From Acidimicrobiaceae bacterium (GTDB lineage Bacteria > Actinomycetota > Acidimicrobiia > Acidimicrobiales > RAAP-2), in the NCBI GenBank assembly GCA_003161255.1, contig PMOQ01000019.1, positions 62,001-126,000 on the forward strand: DNA of 64,000 nucleotides, read 5' to 3'. Shown here piece after piece: positions 52,547-61,260 of this stretch. Below the pieces are notes generated by a model. The model made no database searches, was not told where the DNA came from, and saw only the letters and a program-made list of their open reading frames with translations. Each line of letters starts with the position of its first letter. Within the stretch, counting starts at the first letter, position 1. The translations under genes and the position numbers were made by a program.

Positions 52547-53635
52547 ATGAGGGAGGCGTTCCAGACGAAGGCACGGCGTTTTCCGAAGCAATGGGAGGAT
52601 TGCTCTCCCGAGTGGATGACCTCGGTCATCGCCAACCATCACCCGGGCGCTCAGGTCCAAGACGTCACGGTGATCGGGCGGGATGACGGTACCAACCGTC
52701 GGGCTCGACTTGGTCTCACCTACGCGTCCGGCTCGGGGCCACCCACGGTCTTCTTGAAGGCCAGCGACGCTGCCCATCGCCTTGTCCATCTCCGCAACGG
52801 CAACCTCTTCGGAGAAGCCCGACTCTTCGCAACGAGGGTTCCGTTGGCCGTCGAACACCCGCTCGCATACAGGGCGATCGTCCGTCGAGCCCACATGGAC
52901 TTCCTCATCGTCATGGAGGATCTGACCCATCGCGGTGCGGATCCCCGCGATGCCACACGGCCGATGACCGTTGACCAGGTGGCGCGCGGACTGCGAGGAT
53001 TGGCAAGCTTGCACAACCAGTACCGGGGCTTGTCAGGAAAGACTCATCCGAAGCTCGGTTGGGTGAAGACCTGGAAGCCGACGGAAGGATGGCAGGTGGG
53101 GTTGAAGAAGCGCATCCCCACCGGCCTGGAGCGCGGCGCCGCGGAGCTTCCCGAGGAGGTGACGAAGCGGTCGGCCGAGGAAATCGTCCGCATCTGGGCG
53201 CAATACGTGACCACGCTCAGCAGGGGGCCGATGACGTTGCTGCACGGAGACGCCCATATCGGCAACACCTACGTCCTGCCGGACGACAACGTCGGGTTCC
53301 TCGATTGGCAGGTCGTCCGGAGAGGGGAGTGGTCCCAAGATGTCGGGTACTTCTTGATCAGTGCGCTGAAGGAGGATGATCGACGCAGCAGCGAAGCCGA
53401 CCTCGTCGAGGAGTATCGGAAGGCGCTCGACGGTCCGAGCGACCAAATTCCGTCGGCGTCAGAGGCGTGGTTGCGCTATCGAGCGACGCCGGCCTACGGG
53501 CTGGCGATCTGGCTCTCGACCCTCGGAACCGACGGCTGGCAACCGCGAGAGGTTTCGATGGTCCTCGCGCAACGATACGCGAGCGCCTTTGTTGAGCTCG
53601 AGACCATGTCCGCCCTCGAGGCTCTTGACGCTTGA
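52547..53635 (+). CDS. APH-family phosphotransferase (kinase-like)
   Basis: A 362-residue member of the aminoglycoside phosphotransferase/choline kinase fold. The catalytic loop is LLHGDAHIGNTYV (Asp as base, Asn for metal) and the second metal motif is VGFLDWQVVRRG. The N-lobe is recognisable (TVFLKAS, FGEARLF, FLIVMEDL). It is not flanked by resistance genes; it follows the transporter ATPase by 63 bases, so it may phosphorylate the imported compound or a CoA intermediate. APH-like domains are known to phosphorylate hydroxyacyl-CoA in ACAD10/11-type pathways, a possible parallel. GGAAAG precedes the ATG. Antibiotic resistance is not supported. Confidence 0.88.
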   Translation: MREAFQTKARRFPKQWEDCSPEWMTSVIANHHPGAQVQDVTVIGRDDGTNRRARLGLTYASGSGPPTVFLKASDAAHRLVHLRNGNLFGEARLFATRVPLAVEHPLAYRAIVRRAHMDFLIVMEDLTHRGADPRDATRPMTVDQVARGLRGLASLHNQYRGLSGKTHPKLGWVKTWKPTEGWQVGLKKRIPTGLERGAAELPEEVTKRSAEEIVRIWAQYVTTLSRGPMTLLHGDAHIGNTYVLPDDNVGFLDWQVVRRGEWSQDVGYFLISALKEDDRRSSEADLVEEYRKALDGPSDQIPSASEAWLRYRATPAYGLAIWLSTLGTDGWQPREVSMVLAQRYASAFVELETMSALEALDA

Positions 53636-53759
53636 GCGGTGAAAGCGCTGGGGCGTGCTTTCCCCGAATGGTGCGCCACACACTGTGCCCGGGCCGCGGA
53701 CCCGAGGAGAGCGTGGCCGCCGCACCCGGAGAACCGCACTAGCGCCCTCGCCGCCGAAC

Positions 53760-53791
53760 GGACCGGTCGACCGGGGATGTGTGACCGGTCC
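53760..53791. terminator. Inverted repeat between convergent genes, probable bidirectional terminator
   Basis: GGACCGGTC (53760-53768) and GACCGGTCC (53783-53791) are perfect reverse complements with a 14-base loop. They lie in the 175-base gap where the kinase gene and the luciferase-like gene meet tail to tail. Nothing else is seen in the gap. Confidence 0.55.
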
Positions 53792-53810
53792 AGCAGCTCG
53801 ACCTGGCGCT

Positions 53811-54935
53811 CTACCCCTCGGCAAGCGCTCCCTGGAGCGTGGCGCCATAGGTCACCCCGATGTCTCCGCCGGCGTCGTGGCGCTGGAGTTCGGGAAGCAC
53901 CTCGGAGACGAACAGGTCGAAGCAGGCCTTCGTCTCTTCGGGTGGCATGCCACCGAAGGAGAGAGGGACCACCAGGGCCCCGGCGTCGGTCCGCCGGACG
54001 TAGTCCAGCAGTTTTTCGGTTACCTGCTCGGGCGTGCCCCACACCTGCAGGTCGGCGAGGAAGCTGTTGAACCGCTCCAGCCCGTGCTTGGCGATGTTGT
54101 TGGCTAGCGCGCCGTAGTACTCGTAGCCCTCGATCTCCGCGAACCCGACATTGTCGAATTCGTAGTGCTCGACCGTCGAGCGAGCCCAGCGCTGCAGATA
54201 GACGTCCCGAAGCCGCTGGGCCGCTTCCTGGTCGCGGCTCACGCCGGCGACCACGACCAGGACCGGCTTGGGCGCCTCCACCCCGTTGATCTCCAAGAAG
54301 CGCTTGCGATACGCGGCCAGCTCCGCCTCCGCGGTCTCCCACGGCTTTTGGGCGATCACCATTAACCCGACCCCCAGGCGGGCCATCAGCTCCATCGACT
54401 CGGGCGAGACGGCTGACGCGAACGTCCGGCCCTTGAAGCTGCCGCACGGGCGCGGTCGGATCGGGGTGCGTGCCTGCTGGTACAGCTCGCCGTCGGACTC
54501 GATGTAGCCAGTCTCAAGCGCCTCGAGGATCGCCTCGGTGTACTCGGTGAACCGCCGACGCGACTCACCCATCTCGACCCCGAAGCCGTTGAACTCGACC
54601 CGGCCGAGACCCCGGCCGATCCCGAGGATCGCCCGCCCTTCGGAGAGTTGATCGAGCACCGAGAAACTCTCCACCACCCGCACCGGGTCGTGCCACGGAA
54701 GGACCGTCACCATCGTGCCGAGCTTGACCCGCCGCGTCTGCCCCGCAACCCACGCGAGGAACATCGGAGTCTGCGAAGTGAGCTGGTAGTCCGAGAAGTG
54801 GTGTTCTGACGCCCACACCGAGTCGAAGCCGGCGTCCTCGGCCCGAGCGGCCAGGGCCAGCTCCCGGTGGTACGCCTCACCGTCGGTGACCTGGCCATCC
54901 AGGTTCGCGAACTGTAGACCTAGTCCAATGTGCAT
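53811..54935 (-). CDS. LLM-class (luciferase-like) flavin-dependent monooxygenase
   Basis: Luciferase-like TIM-barrel enzyme of 374 residues. The N-terminal MHIGLGLQFANL, then GFDSVWASEHHFSDY with the EHH motif common to alkanal-type monooxygenases, LGTMVTVLPWHDPVRVVE, and GRAILGIGRGLGRVEFNGFG. The C-terminal GTPEQVTEKLLDYV closes the barrel. It is longer and quite different from the luciferase-like gene at 1.6 kb. A monooxygenase using FMNH2 or an F420 enzyme are both possible. It is the last gene of the minus-strand unit 53.8-61.2 kb. The start has GAGG and a GTAAGCGCTC half-site directly upstream. Confidence 0.92.
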   Translation of the reverse strand: MHIGLGLQFANLDGQVTDGEAYHRELALAARAEDAGFDSVWASEHHFSDYQLTSQTPMFLAWVAGQTRRVKLGTMVTVLPWHDPVRVVESFSVLDQLSEGRAILGIGRGLGRVEFNGFGVEMGESRRRFTEYTEAILEALETGYIESDGELYQQARTPIRPRPCGSFKGRTFASAVSPESMELMARLGVGLMVIAQKPWETAEAELAAYRKRFLEINGVEAPKPVLVVVAGVSRDQEAAQRLRDVYLQRWARSTVEHYEFDNVGFAEIEGYEYYGALANNIAKHGLERFNSFLADLQVWGTPEQVTEKLLDYVRRTDAGALVVPLSFGGMPPEETKACFDLFVSEVLPELQRHDAGGDIGVTYGATLQGALAEG

Positions 54936-55075
54936 GAGCGCTTACTCTACTACTACCTCGAGGCCCGTGCTGGCGCCGCTGGCTGAGGCGCCGACGCCGC
55001 GCCGTGGTCGGATTTCGGGGGAATGTGCCGGCCAGCTCGTCGCCCGAGAGCGCGCCGTCGGGGGACCGTGAATGC

Positions 55076-56230
55076 CTATCGGATCGCCTCGGCGGCCCGA
55101 AGCCTGGCGATGTCCTCACCGGAGAACGCCCAGTCCGAGAGCGCCTCGTCCGTGTGCTGGCCCGGCCGGGTCGGCGGTCCCGTGACCGTTGGGACGGTCC
55201 GGCTGAAGCGCGGGGCCGGAGCCGGTTGGACGACGCCAGCGAGCTCGATGAACGTCCTTCGCTCGCGGATGTGCGGATGCTGCGGAGCCTCGTCGGGACC
55301 GAGTACCGGCGCGAAGCAGGCGTCGGTGCCCTCAAGCAGCCCGCACCACTCGTCCCGGGACCTCGTCTTGATCACGGCGGCCAGACGCCGCTTCATCGAT
55401 GGCCACGAGTCCCTGTCCGACGGATCGGGAACCGGGCCGCCGCCGTCGACATCGTCGGCCAGCCCCGTGATCCGCAGCATCTCCTCGCAGGACGTCGGAT
55501 CAATGGGCCCAAGCGAGATGTAGCCGCCGTCTGCCGTTTCGTAGACCTCGTAGAACCAGGCCCCAGTGTCGAGCAGATTGGTGCCCCTCTCGCCCCATTG
55601 CCCCGACGCTCGAAGGCCGTGCATCATCCCGGCCAGCAGCGCCGCGCCATCGACCATGGCCGCGTCGATCACCTGGCCCTTCCCGGACCGGGAGGCCTCG
55701 ACAATCCCGCAAACGATCCCGAAGGCCAGCAGCATGCCGCCGCCTCCAAAGTCCCCCACGAGGTTGAGCGGTGGTACCGGCGGCCCCCCGATCCTCCCGA
55801 TCATGGACAGGGTGCCCGAGAGGGCTATGTAGTTGATGTCCCGGCCGGCCGCGGCGGCATACGGCCCGGTTTGACCCCAGCCCGTCATGCGCCCGTAGAT
55901 GAGCTTCGGCTGCCGAGCCAGACACTCGTCGGGGCCGACGCCCAGCCGTTCGGTCACTCCGGGGCGAAATCCCTCAATCAGTGCGTCCGCCTGTTCGACC
56001 AGGCGCAGCACCGCCTCCCGACCCTCCGGACGCTTAAGATCGACACCAACCGACCGGCGACCCCGGCCGCCGACGTCCCAAAACGGTGGGGCCGCGCCGT
56101 CACGAACAGCATCGGCCCGGTCGACACGAAGCACCTCGGCGCCCATGTCCGACAGCATCATGGCGGCGAACGGACCGGGACCGATGCCGGCCAATTCGAT
56201 GATCCGATAGCCCGTGAGCGGACCAGCCAC
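55076..56230 (-). CDS. CaiB/BaiF family protein, alpha-methylacyl-CoA racemase-like with altered active site
   Basis: A 384-residue member of the racemase branch: [22 protein letters not shown] at the N-terminal, [13 protein letters not shown], and VGDFGGGGM holding the conserved Asp. In the known racemase (MCR/AMACR) the His of AGHDINY and the Glu of AIEPQF form the second base; here they read AGRDINY and PIDPTS, so His is Arg and Glu is Asp. Simple epimerisation by the known mechanism is therefore doubtful, and CoA transfer or another reaction is open. GTG follows GGGAGGAG. It lies 52 bases behind the SDR gene in the same unit. Confidence 0.9.
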   Translation of the reverse strand: MAGPLTGYRIIELAGIGPGPFAAMMLSDMGAEVLRVDRADAVRDGAAPPFWDVGGRGRRSVGVDLKRPEGREAVLRLVEQADALIEGFRPGVTERLGVGPDECLARQPKLIYGRMTGWGQTGPYAAAAGRDINYIALSGTLSMIGRIGGPPVPPLNLVGDFGGGGMLLAFGIVCGIVEASRSGKGQVIDAAMVDGAALLAGMMHGLRASGQWGERGTNLLDTGAWFYEVYETADGGYISLGPIDPTSCEEMLRITGLADDVDGGGPVPDPSDRDSWPSMKRRLAAVIKTRSRDEWCGLLEGTDACFAPVLGPDEAPQHPHIRERRTFIELAGVVQPAPAPRFSRTVPTVTGPPTRPGQHTDEALSDWAFSGEDIARLRAAEAIR

Positions 56231-56282
56231 AGCGGCTCCTCCCGTTATCGCCGACCTTGCGCCCTCGGTCGATCGACCGGAG

Positions 56283-57041
56283 CTATTTGGGTGCGAACCG
56301 TTGACCGGCGTCGAGGCGGATGGTGGACCCGTTGAGCATTGGGTTCTCGACGATGGCGACAACCAGTCGGCCGTACTCCTCCGGCCTGCCCATCCGCTTC
56401 GGGAATGCGGCGTCCTTGGTCAGGACCTCTGCGAACTCCGAAGTAATGCCACTCGTGATGCCGGTGCTGAAGAGGCTGGGAGCGATGGTCACGACGCGGA
56501 TGCCGAGCGAACCCAGGTCCCGGGCCATCGTGAGCGTCATGCCTGCGATGCCGGCCTTGGAGGCCGAGTAGGCAACCTGCCCGATCTGGCCTTCGAATGC
56601 CGCGATCGAGGAGGTGTCGATGATGACGCCGCGTTCACCATCGTCGGGCTCGTTCTTCGACATGTGGTGCGCCTCTAGTCGATTGAGGTTGAAGGTGGCG
56701 ATGAGATTGAGCTCGATCACGCTGCGGAAGTCGGCCAACGGATGCGGCCCGTCCCTACCCAGAGTGCGTTTGCCGATGCCCCCGCCGGCCGTGTTCACAG
56801 CGATGTGCAGGCTCCCGAGGGCCTGAACGGCGTCGGCCAACGCTGTCTCAACCGCTGCCTCGTCGGTCACGTCGACCGGATGGAACGACCCGCCCAGACC
56901 CGTCGCAACCTCTTCGCCAGCGGAGGTCGGCAGGTCCAAGATCGCGATCGACGCGCCGTGCGCGCGCAGCAGCTCCGCCGACGCTCGCGCCATTCCCGAC
57001 GCGCCGCCCACGATGACCGCACCCCTTCCATCGATCTGCAC
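56283..57041 (-). CDS. SDR-family oxidoreductase, 3-hydroxyacyl-CoA dehydrogenase type 2-like
   Basis: Short-chain dehydrogenase of 252 residues. Nucleotide motif [20 protein letters not shown] in the NNAG place, the sequence [25 protein letters not shown] with Ser and Tyr of the active site, and a C-terminal [13 protein letters not shown]. The long loop after NNAG and the LDAG ending resemble type 2 3-hydroxyacyl-CoA dehydrogenases (HSD10 group). GTG follows AAAGGGGGG. It precedes the racemase-like gene and follows an amidohydrolase on the same strand after about 195 bases. Beta-oxidation of a branched or cyclic acyl-CoA is a reasonable setting. Confidence 0.92.
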   Translation of the reverse strand: MQIDGRGAVIVGGASGMARASAELLRAHGASIAILDLPTSAGEEVATGLGGSFHPVDVTDEAAVETALADAVQALGSLHIAVNTAGGGIGKRTLGRDGPHPLADFRSVIELNLIATFNLNRLEAHHMSKNEPDDGERGVIIDTSSIAAFEGQIGQVAYSASKAGIAGMTLTMARDLGSLGIRVVTIAPSLFSTGITSGITSEFAEVLTKDAAFPKRMGRPEEYGRLVVAIVENPMLNGSTIRLDAGQRFAPK

Positions 57042-57236
57042 AGCGCCCCCCTTTATCGTTGCTCGCCGTTGGCCGCCCGGGTACGGGCTAGCACCGGTTG
57101 CACTACCTGGCCAAGTCGCGGGTCTCTGCCGGCCCGCGCGGCTTGCCGAACGACTCGTCTCGTTGCGGTCGAAGGTGCGGTCGTTCAACCCGTTTCGGTG
57201 CGATGGTCCCCGTCGCCCAACGCGAGCGAAACTGCT

Positions 57237-58433
57237 CTAGGCGAGGCTCGGGACGAGCAAGTCTTCCAATTCGAAGCCGACCCGGTCGATGTGCGGCTGG
57301 AGGACGGCCCGGTCGAAGCCGTAGAGCTGGGCGGCATTGTCGAAGAGGATCTTGCGCGCATCCTGTTCGGTGACGCTCGGATCCCTCGTCAAGGCGGCGA
57401 CCTTGTCCATGGTGCCGGGGAAGATCGACTCGAAGTGCGGGTAGTCGACCCCGAACATGGCCGCCTCCGCGCCGATGTGGAAACCCTGCAGCGGACGCTG
57501 GTCGGCGTCCTTGCCCACCAGCTGTTCGATCGGGATTTGCCTGGGATCGAAGGGCGAGACACCGATGAAGCAGTTGGTGCCGATGTACTCGCTGGCCGGC
57601 CGGCTGACCGTCCGCTCCCGCTTCAAGGACCGGGCGAAGGCCATCCAGTCATCCGTCCCGGCCAAGGTCTGGTCCATGTGGGCGATCGCCGCCGTCAAGA
57701 AGAACACCTGGGTCTCGATGAACGACACCTTCAGATCCGAGAACCGGTCGAACACCCCGCCGGCGATCAGCTGCCACAAAGAGCGCGACGAGAAGAACGC
57801 GTTTTCCACCGAGATCGTGATGATCGACGCAAAGCCGGGCGGGCTGTAGGCCGGAAGGCCGGCCCCGCCGTGCTGGCTGATCGGCAGTCCGACGTCTTGG
57901 ATGGCGGCCCAGATCGGGTCGAGTGCCGGATCGAAGAAGAACGTCCCTCCCGGGTTGAGCGGGGGCATCATGATCCCACCGAGGCCGTGCTCTTTGGCCC
58001 ACACGATGTCGGCGACCGCCTGGTCGATGTCGTCGAAGGAGACCACCGCCTGACCGGCCCGGCGTCCCGGGGCCTCGGCGCAGAAGTCAACCAGCCAGCG
58101 GTTGTAGGCCCGGCGGCCCGCCGCGGCCAGCTCGGCGTCCATCGCCCGTCCGGCATCCTCGAGCCGATTCACCTGGAACGGCTGGCCGTTGGGAAAGAGC
58201 ACCTCGGCCACCACCCCCTGGCCCTCCAAGGACTCCAGTCGGCGGCCCGAGTCCCACTGGGCGTCGAACCCGAACTCCGGATTCAAGTTGCCGGCGTCGG
58301 GCACCCCTGCGTCCTCGGCCGCCTGCACCGATGCGTCGTACTGCTCGAGGTACTTCTGCTCGATGTACTGGCGATAGCCAGCCCGAGAAGCCTTGACGTG
58401 GCCATCGACCGAGATGATCGCTGTTCGTCCCAT
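57237..58433 (-). CDS. ACMSD-like amidohydrolase (third, divergent)
   Basis: Amidohydro_2 TIM-barrel enzyme, 398 residues. First motif SVDGHVKA, a central PISQHGGAG that supplies a His, and the C-terminal MFGVDYPHFESIFP carrying the catalytic Asp. It is clearly of the same superfamily as the copies at 37 and 44 kb, but the FETDFPHPT block is replaced by FGVDYPHFES, so it forms a separate branch. ATG 58433 follows GAGGGAGGG; two upstream in-frame ATGs have no such site. It is the first gene of the SDR/racemase-like/luciferase-like run, with 138 bases before it. Confidence 0.9.
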   Translation of the reverse strand: MGRTAIISVDGHVKASRAGYRQYIEQKYLEQYDASVQAAEDAGVPDAGNLNPEFGFDAQWDSGRRLESLEGQGVVAEVLFPNGQPFQVNRLEDAGRAMDAELAAAGRRAYNRWLVDFCAEAPGRRAGQAVVSFDDIDQAVADIVWAKEHGLGGIMMPPLNPGGTFFFDPALDPIWAAIQDVGLPISQHGGAGLPAYSPPGFASIITISVENAFFSSRSLWQLIAGGVFDRFSDLKVSFIETQVFFLTAAIAHMDQTLAGTDDWMAFARSLKRERTVSRPASEYIGTNCFIGVSPFDPRQIPIEQLVGKDADQRPLQGFHIGAEAAMFGVDYPHFESIFPGTMDKVAALTRDPSVTEQDARKILFDNAAQLYGFDRAVLQPHIDRVGFELEDLLVPSLA

Positions 58434-58571
58434 GGGTCCCTCCCTCGCCGTCATCAGGTTGCCGATACGTTCACGCAGCGTGCGGCGGGTCTTGGCAGAC
58501 CCTGCCATCGTCGGCCTCCCCTGTCAACAATAGGCGCGCCGGCTGCGAGGTCGAACTCGGAGCCCCACGAT

Positions 58572-60083
58572 TCAACCGGGGTCTGCGCGGTGCACGACCG
58601 CCCCCGCCGCGACCGTGGCGAGCACCGTCGGTGATCCGCTGGCCAATGAGTCGTCCAGCGGCTCGGCCAGGACCACGAGGTCGGCCGGCCCACCACATGT
58701 GACGACCCGCCGGCGGCCCGGTCGTTCGGGTTCGCCGCAAAACAGCGCGAACGCCCGTCGCGGCGCAATCCGCTCGGCCGGCCCAATCCGCTGCCCCGCC
58801 GCCGTCCGCCGGGAGGCGGCGACCCCGATGACGGACCAGGGATCGTCGGGTCCGAACGGGGCATCGGTACTGAGCGCGAGTGGGATCCCGGCGTCGAGCA
58901 ACGACCCCAGCCGCCACAGGTCGGGCACATCCTGGCTGGCCACGTCGGCGAGGTAGCGGTCACCGCGTGCGTGGAGGAACCCGGGCTGGGTGACCACGAT
59001 GAGGCCGAGATGCCGCAACGCAGGGATCAGGTCCACGCCGATGACGGACCCGTGCTCCATTCGATCGCCCGGCACCGCCCCCGCTTCCGAGAAAGCTGCC
59101 ACCGCGAGGGCCGCCTGCGTCCGCGTCACGCAGTGGATCGCGACCGGGCTGCCCGAAGAGTGGGCACGGCCAATGCGGGTGACCAGCTCGTCGAAGGTCG
59201 GCAGGCGGTCGTCGTCGAGCACGACCTTGACCGGTCCTGAGGTGATAGTCGCGGGCCACACTGGATAAGCCGGCGAATCGGGGTCCGGTCTCGGCATCGT
59301 GGTGCCGGAGGCCCCGGAACCGTCGGCCGGACGAGGACCGAGTGTGTCCGGGCCGACCATGAGATGCAGGCGTTGGAGGATCACCCCGCTGGTGCGGGCG
59401 TCGATAAGGGCATCGAGCGAAGCGTGATCCTGGTCGGGCGTCGCGTCGGTCAAGCCGGTGACCCCGAATGAGGCAGCTCTCCGGCTGATCGCGCCGAGGT
59501 CGGGGGGCGGAGCACACCCGAGGGCGGCGAGACGCTTCCGCAACCAAGCATCGGCGCGCCAGAGCCGCCCGGTCGAACGGCCCGCAGCGTCGAGTTCGAG
59601 GGGCGCGCCGGCAGGAGGCGGGTCCAGCCCCAGGGTTTCCAAGGCCCGGGAGTTCAAGATCCACAGCGCCCCGCTGCGATGCTGGATCCGAGCCGGGCGG
59701 TCCGGAACGAGCCGATCGAGCGCGGCGCGATCAAGGTGGCCGGCGACCGATTCGTGGTAGCCGATCGCACGGATCCAGGTGCCGGGGGCAGCCCGGAGGC
59801 GCCTCGCCAGGCCGTCGAGCGAGTTGACCGCCGGTGGCCCGACATCGACCGACCCCGCGGCGGCCGCCCATGCCCACAGGTGCACGTGGTGGTCGTGAAG
59901 ACCCGGGAGGATCGGCCCGCCCCGGCCGTCGACCGTCTCGTCGCCCGGCCGTTGCGCGATGCGCGGCCCGATCTCGTCAATGCGCTCGCCGACGATCCGC
60001 ACGTCGACGATCTCCCCGTTCGCGGCTGGCTGCCCCTCGTCCGAAACGGGGTCCACCACGACCCCACGGATCAGGACGGCCAC
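58572..60083 (-). CDS. Amidohydrolase family protein, YtcJ-like
   Basis: A 503-residue amidohydrolase_3 (YtcJ/exoenzyme-regulatory-protein-like) enzyme. The composite sandwich starts VLIRGVVVDP; the metal motif is GLHDHHVHLWAW; later ligands are seen in VAIHCVTRT and DRMEHGSVI, with LSTDAPFGP near the end for the catalytic Asp. These enzymes hydrolyse amides or formamides of varied, often aromatic compounds. It begins inside the stop region of the CoA-transferase gene (13-base overlap), so both are one operon. The C-terminal returns to the sandwich (PADLVVLAEPLDDSLA). The substrate is unknown. Confidence 0.9.
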   Translation of the reverse strand: MAVLIRGVVVDPVSDEGQPAANGEIVDVRIVGERIDEIGPRIAQRPGDETVDGRGGPILPGLHDHHVHLWAWAAAAGSVDVGPPAVNSLDGLARRLRAAPGTWIRAIGYHESVAGHLDRAALDRLVPDRPARIQHRSGALWILNSRALETLGLDPPPAGAPLELDAAGRSTGRLWRADAWLRKRLAALGCAPPPDLGAISRRAASFGVTGLTDATPDQDHASLDALIDARTSGVILQRLHLMVGPDTLGPRPADGSGASGTTMPRPDPDSPAYPVWPATITSGPVKVVLDDDRLPTFDELVTRIGRAHSSGSPVAIHCVTRTQAALAVAAFSEAGAVPGDRMEHGSVIGVDLIPALRHLGLIVVTQPGFLHARGDRYLADVASQDVPDLWRLGSLLDAGIPLALSTDAPFGPDDPWSVIGVAASRRTAAGQRIGPAERIAPRRAFALFCGEPERPGRRRVVTCGGPADLVVLAEPLDDSLASGSPTVLATVAAGAVVHRADPG

Positions 60084-61174
60084 ATCGGTCCCAGGGGTTC
60101 AATCGATTCTGATGTCCCGGCACGGGCGACCGCCGCCGCGGCGCCGGCAAGTGCCAGATCGATCAGATGACCGCCGCCGGCCGCGAGCGAACGAAGCACC
60201 GCCGCCGCTCCGAACAACCCGGTCACGGGATCGGCGACGGCGTCGGCGCAGAAGACGGGCTCTCCGGTATCGTTCTTCGCCGTGAGCCCGCCGGCCACCG
60301 CTGCGTCGTCCCCGAAGGCGATCCAGTTGGCCCCCGGTCCCCGGCGCCCGTACCCGGTGATGCTCAACCAGACCCGCCCGGACTTCGGTCGAACCTGTTC
60401 CGGACCCGAACCGAGTTGCTCGAGGGCTCGGGGGCGGGATGCCTCGATCACCACATCGGCCGCCTCGACCAGTTCGTGCAGCTGGGCTCTGCCGCGTGCC
60501 GAGGACAAGTCGACGACGACGTTGGACTGTTCGTCCGGGTGGAGGTGGCGATAGAAGTCGGGTGTGCCCCGGGCTCCATCCGGCCGCGCAGCCGACTCGA
60601 CCTTGGTGACCGGGGCGCCGGCGTCCGACAGGACCCGTGCGCTCAGCGGTCCCGCCCACAGCGACGAGAGGTCGACCACCTGTAGTTCTGACAGGTCGGG
60701 CACGTCGCGCGATGGCCATCGTCGGGTGGCCGACAGCGGGACCGGCGTGTCCGGTGCCATCGAATCGAACTGGGCTGCGGCCATGTCCAAGAGGCGGGCC
60801 CGCCGCACCGCGTTGGCTCCCGGCCGAGCCCCGACCCAGCAGCCCAAGGCCGCCCAGGGATCCTCGGCAACGGGGCCCTCCACGAGTGCCGGCAGCGCTT
60901 CGAGGTCCCAAGGTCGGGCCAAGCTGATGGCGATCCAACCGTCACCGCTGCGGAGGATCCGGCAGGCGCCGCTTGCCGAGCAACGCCCGCTCGGCCACCC
61001 TCCGAGGAGTCGGCCACGGACCGTCAGTTCGTGGTGCCAGTCGAGATGCCCTGCTCGGCGGGCCGACACCGTTCGGCCGTTGATCTCGTCGGTGACTGTC
61101 TGTAGAAGGCGAGCCTGCGGGTGGGCCAATATGGGTTCGCCCGCGGAACCGGCATCGTTCGGTCCAATGGGCAT
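60071..61174 (-). CDS. CaiB/BaiF CoA-transferase-like protein with rearranged domain order
   Basis: A 367-residue family member in which the usual opening of the fold, LQVVDLSSLWAGPLSARVLSDAGAP, occurs only at about residue 172. The following part (SNVVVDLSSARGR, WLSITGYGRRGPGANW, and CADAVADPVTGL holding the Asp) is the normal first half. Residues 1-165 instead resemble the small, normally central-to-C-terminal part (GACRILRSGDGWIAISLARPW). The order is thus the reverse of the common one, as in a circular permutation. The ATG has no strong ribosome site. It is divergent from the hydratase gene with 86 bases between. Confidence 0.82.
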   Translation of the reverse strand: MPIGPNDAGSAGEPILAHPQARLLQTVTDEINGRTVSARRAGHLDWHHELTVRGRLLGGWPSGRCSASGACRILRSGDGWIAISLARPWDLEALPALVEGPVAEDPWAALGCWVGARPGANAVRRARLLDMAAAQFDSMAPDTPVPLSATRRWPSRDVPDLSELQVVDLSSLWAGPLSARVLSDAGAPVTKVESAARPDGARGTPDFYRHLHPDEQSNVVVDLSSARGRAQLHELVEAADVVIEASRPRALEQLGSGPEQVRPKSGRVWLSITGYGRRGPGANWIAFGDDAAVAGGLTAKNDTGEPVFCADAVADPVTGLFGAAAVLRSLAAGGGHLIDLALAGAAAAVARAGTSESIEPLGPMWPS

Positions 61175-61230
61175 GGCGGCGACGCTAATGGCCGGCTCGG
61201 AAGAGCGACCGCAGACGGACTGGGCGGTTC

Positions 61231-61255
61231 GTCGAGCCCTCGCCGTAGGCTCGAC
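61231..61255. promoter_or_regulatory. 8-base inverted repeat just before the hydratase start
   Basis: GTCGAGCC (61231-61238) and GGCTCGAC (61248-61255) are perfect reverse complements 9 bases apart, ending 5 bases before the ATG of the hydratase. TAGGCT (61246-61251) within it looks like a -10 hexamer of a nearly leaderless promoter, so a repressor site is plausible. Confidence 0.4.
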
Positions 61256-61260
61256 AAGCC

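Noticed and set aside
52547-53635. Aminoglycoside resistance gene
   Set aside because: The kinase fold is shared by many metabolic kinases, and the neighbours are transport and catabolic genes.
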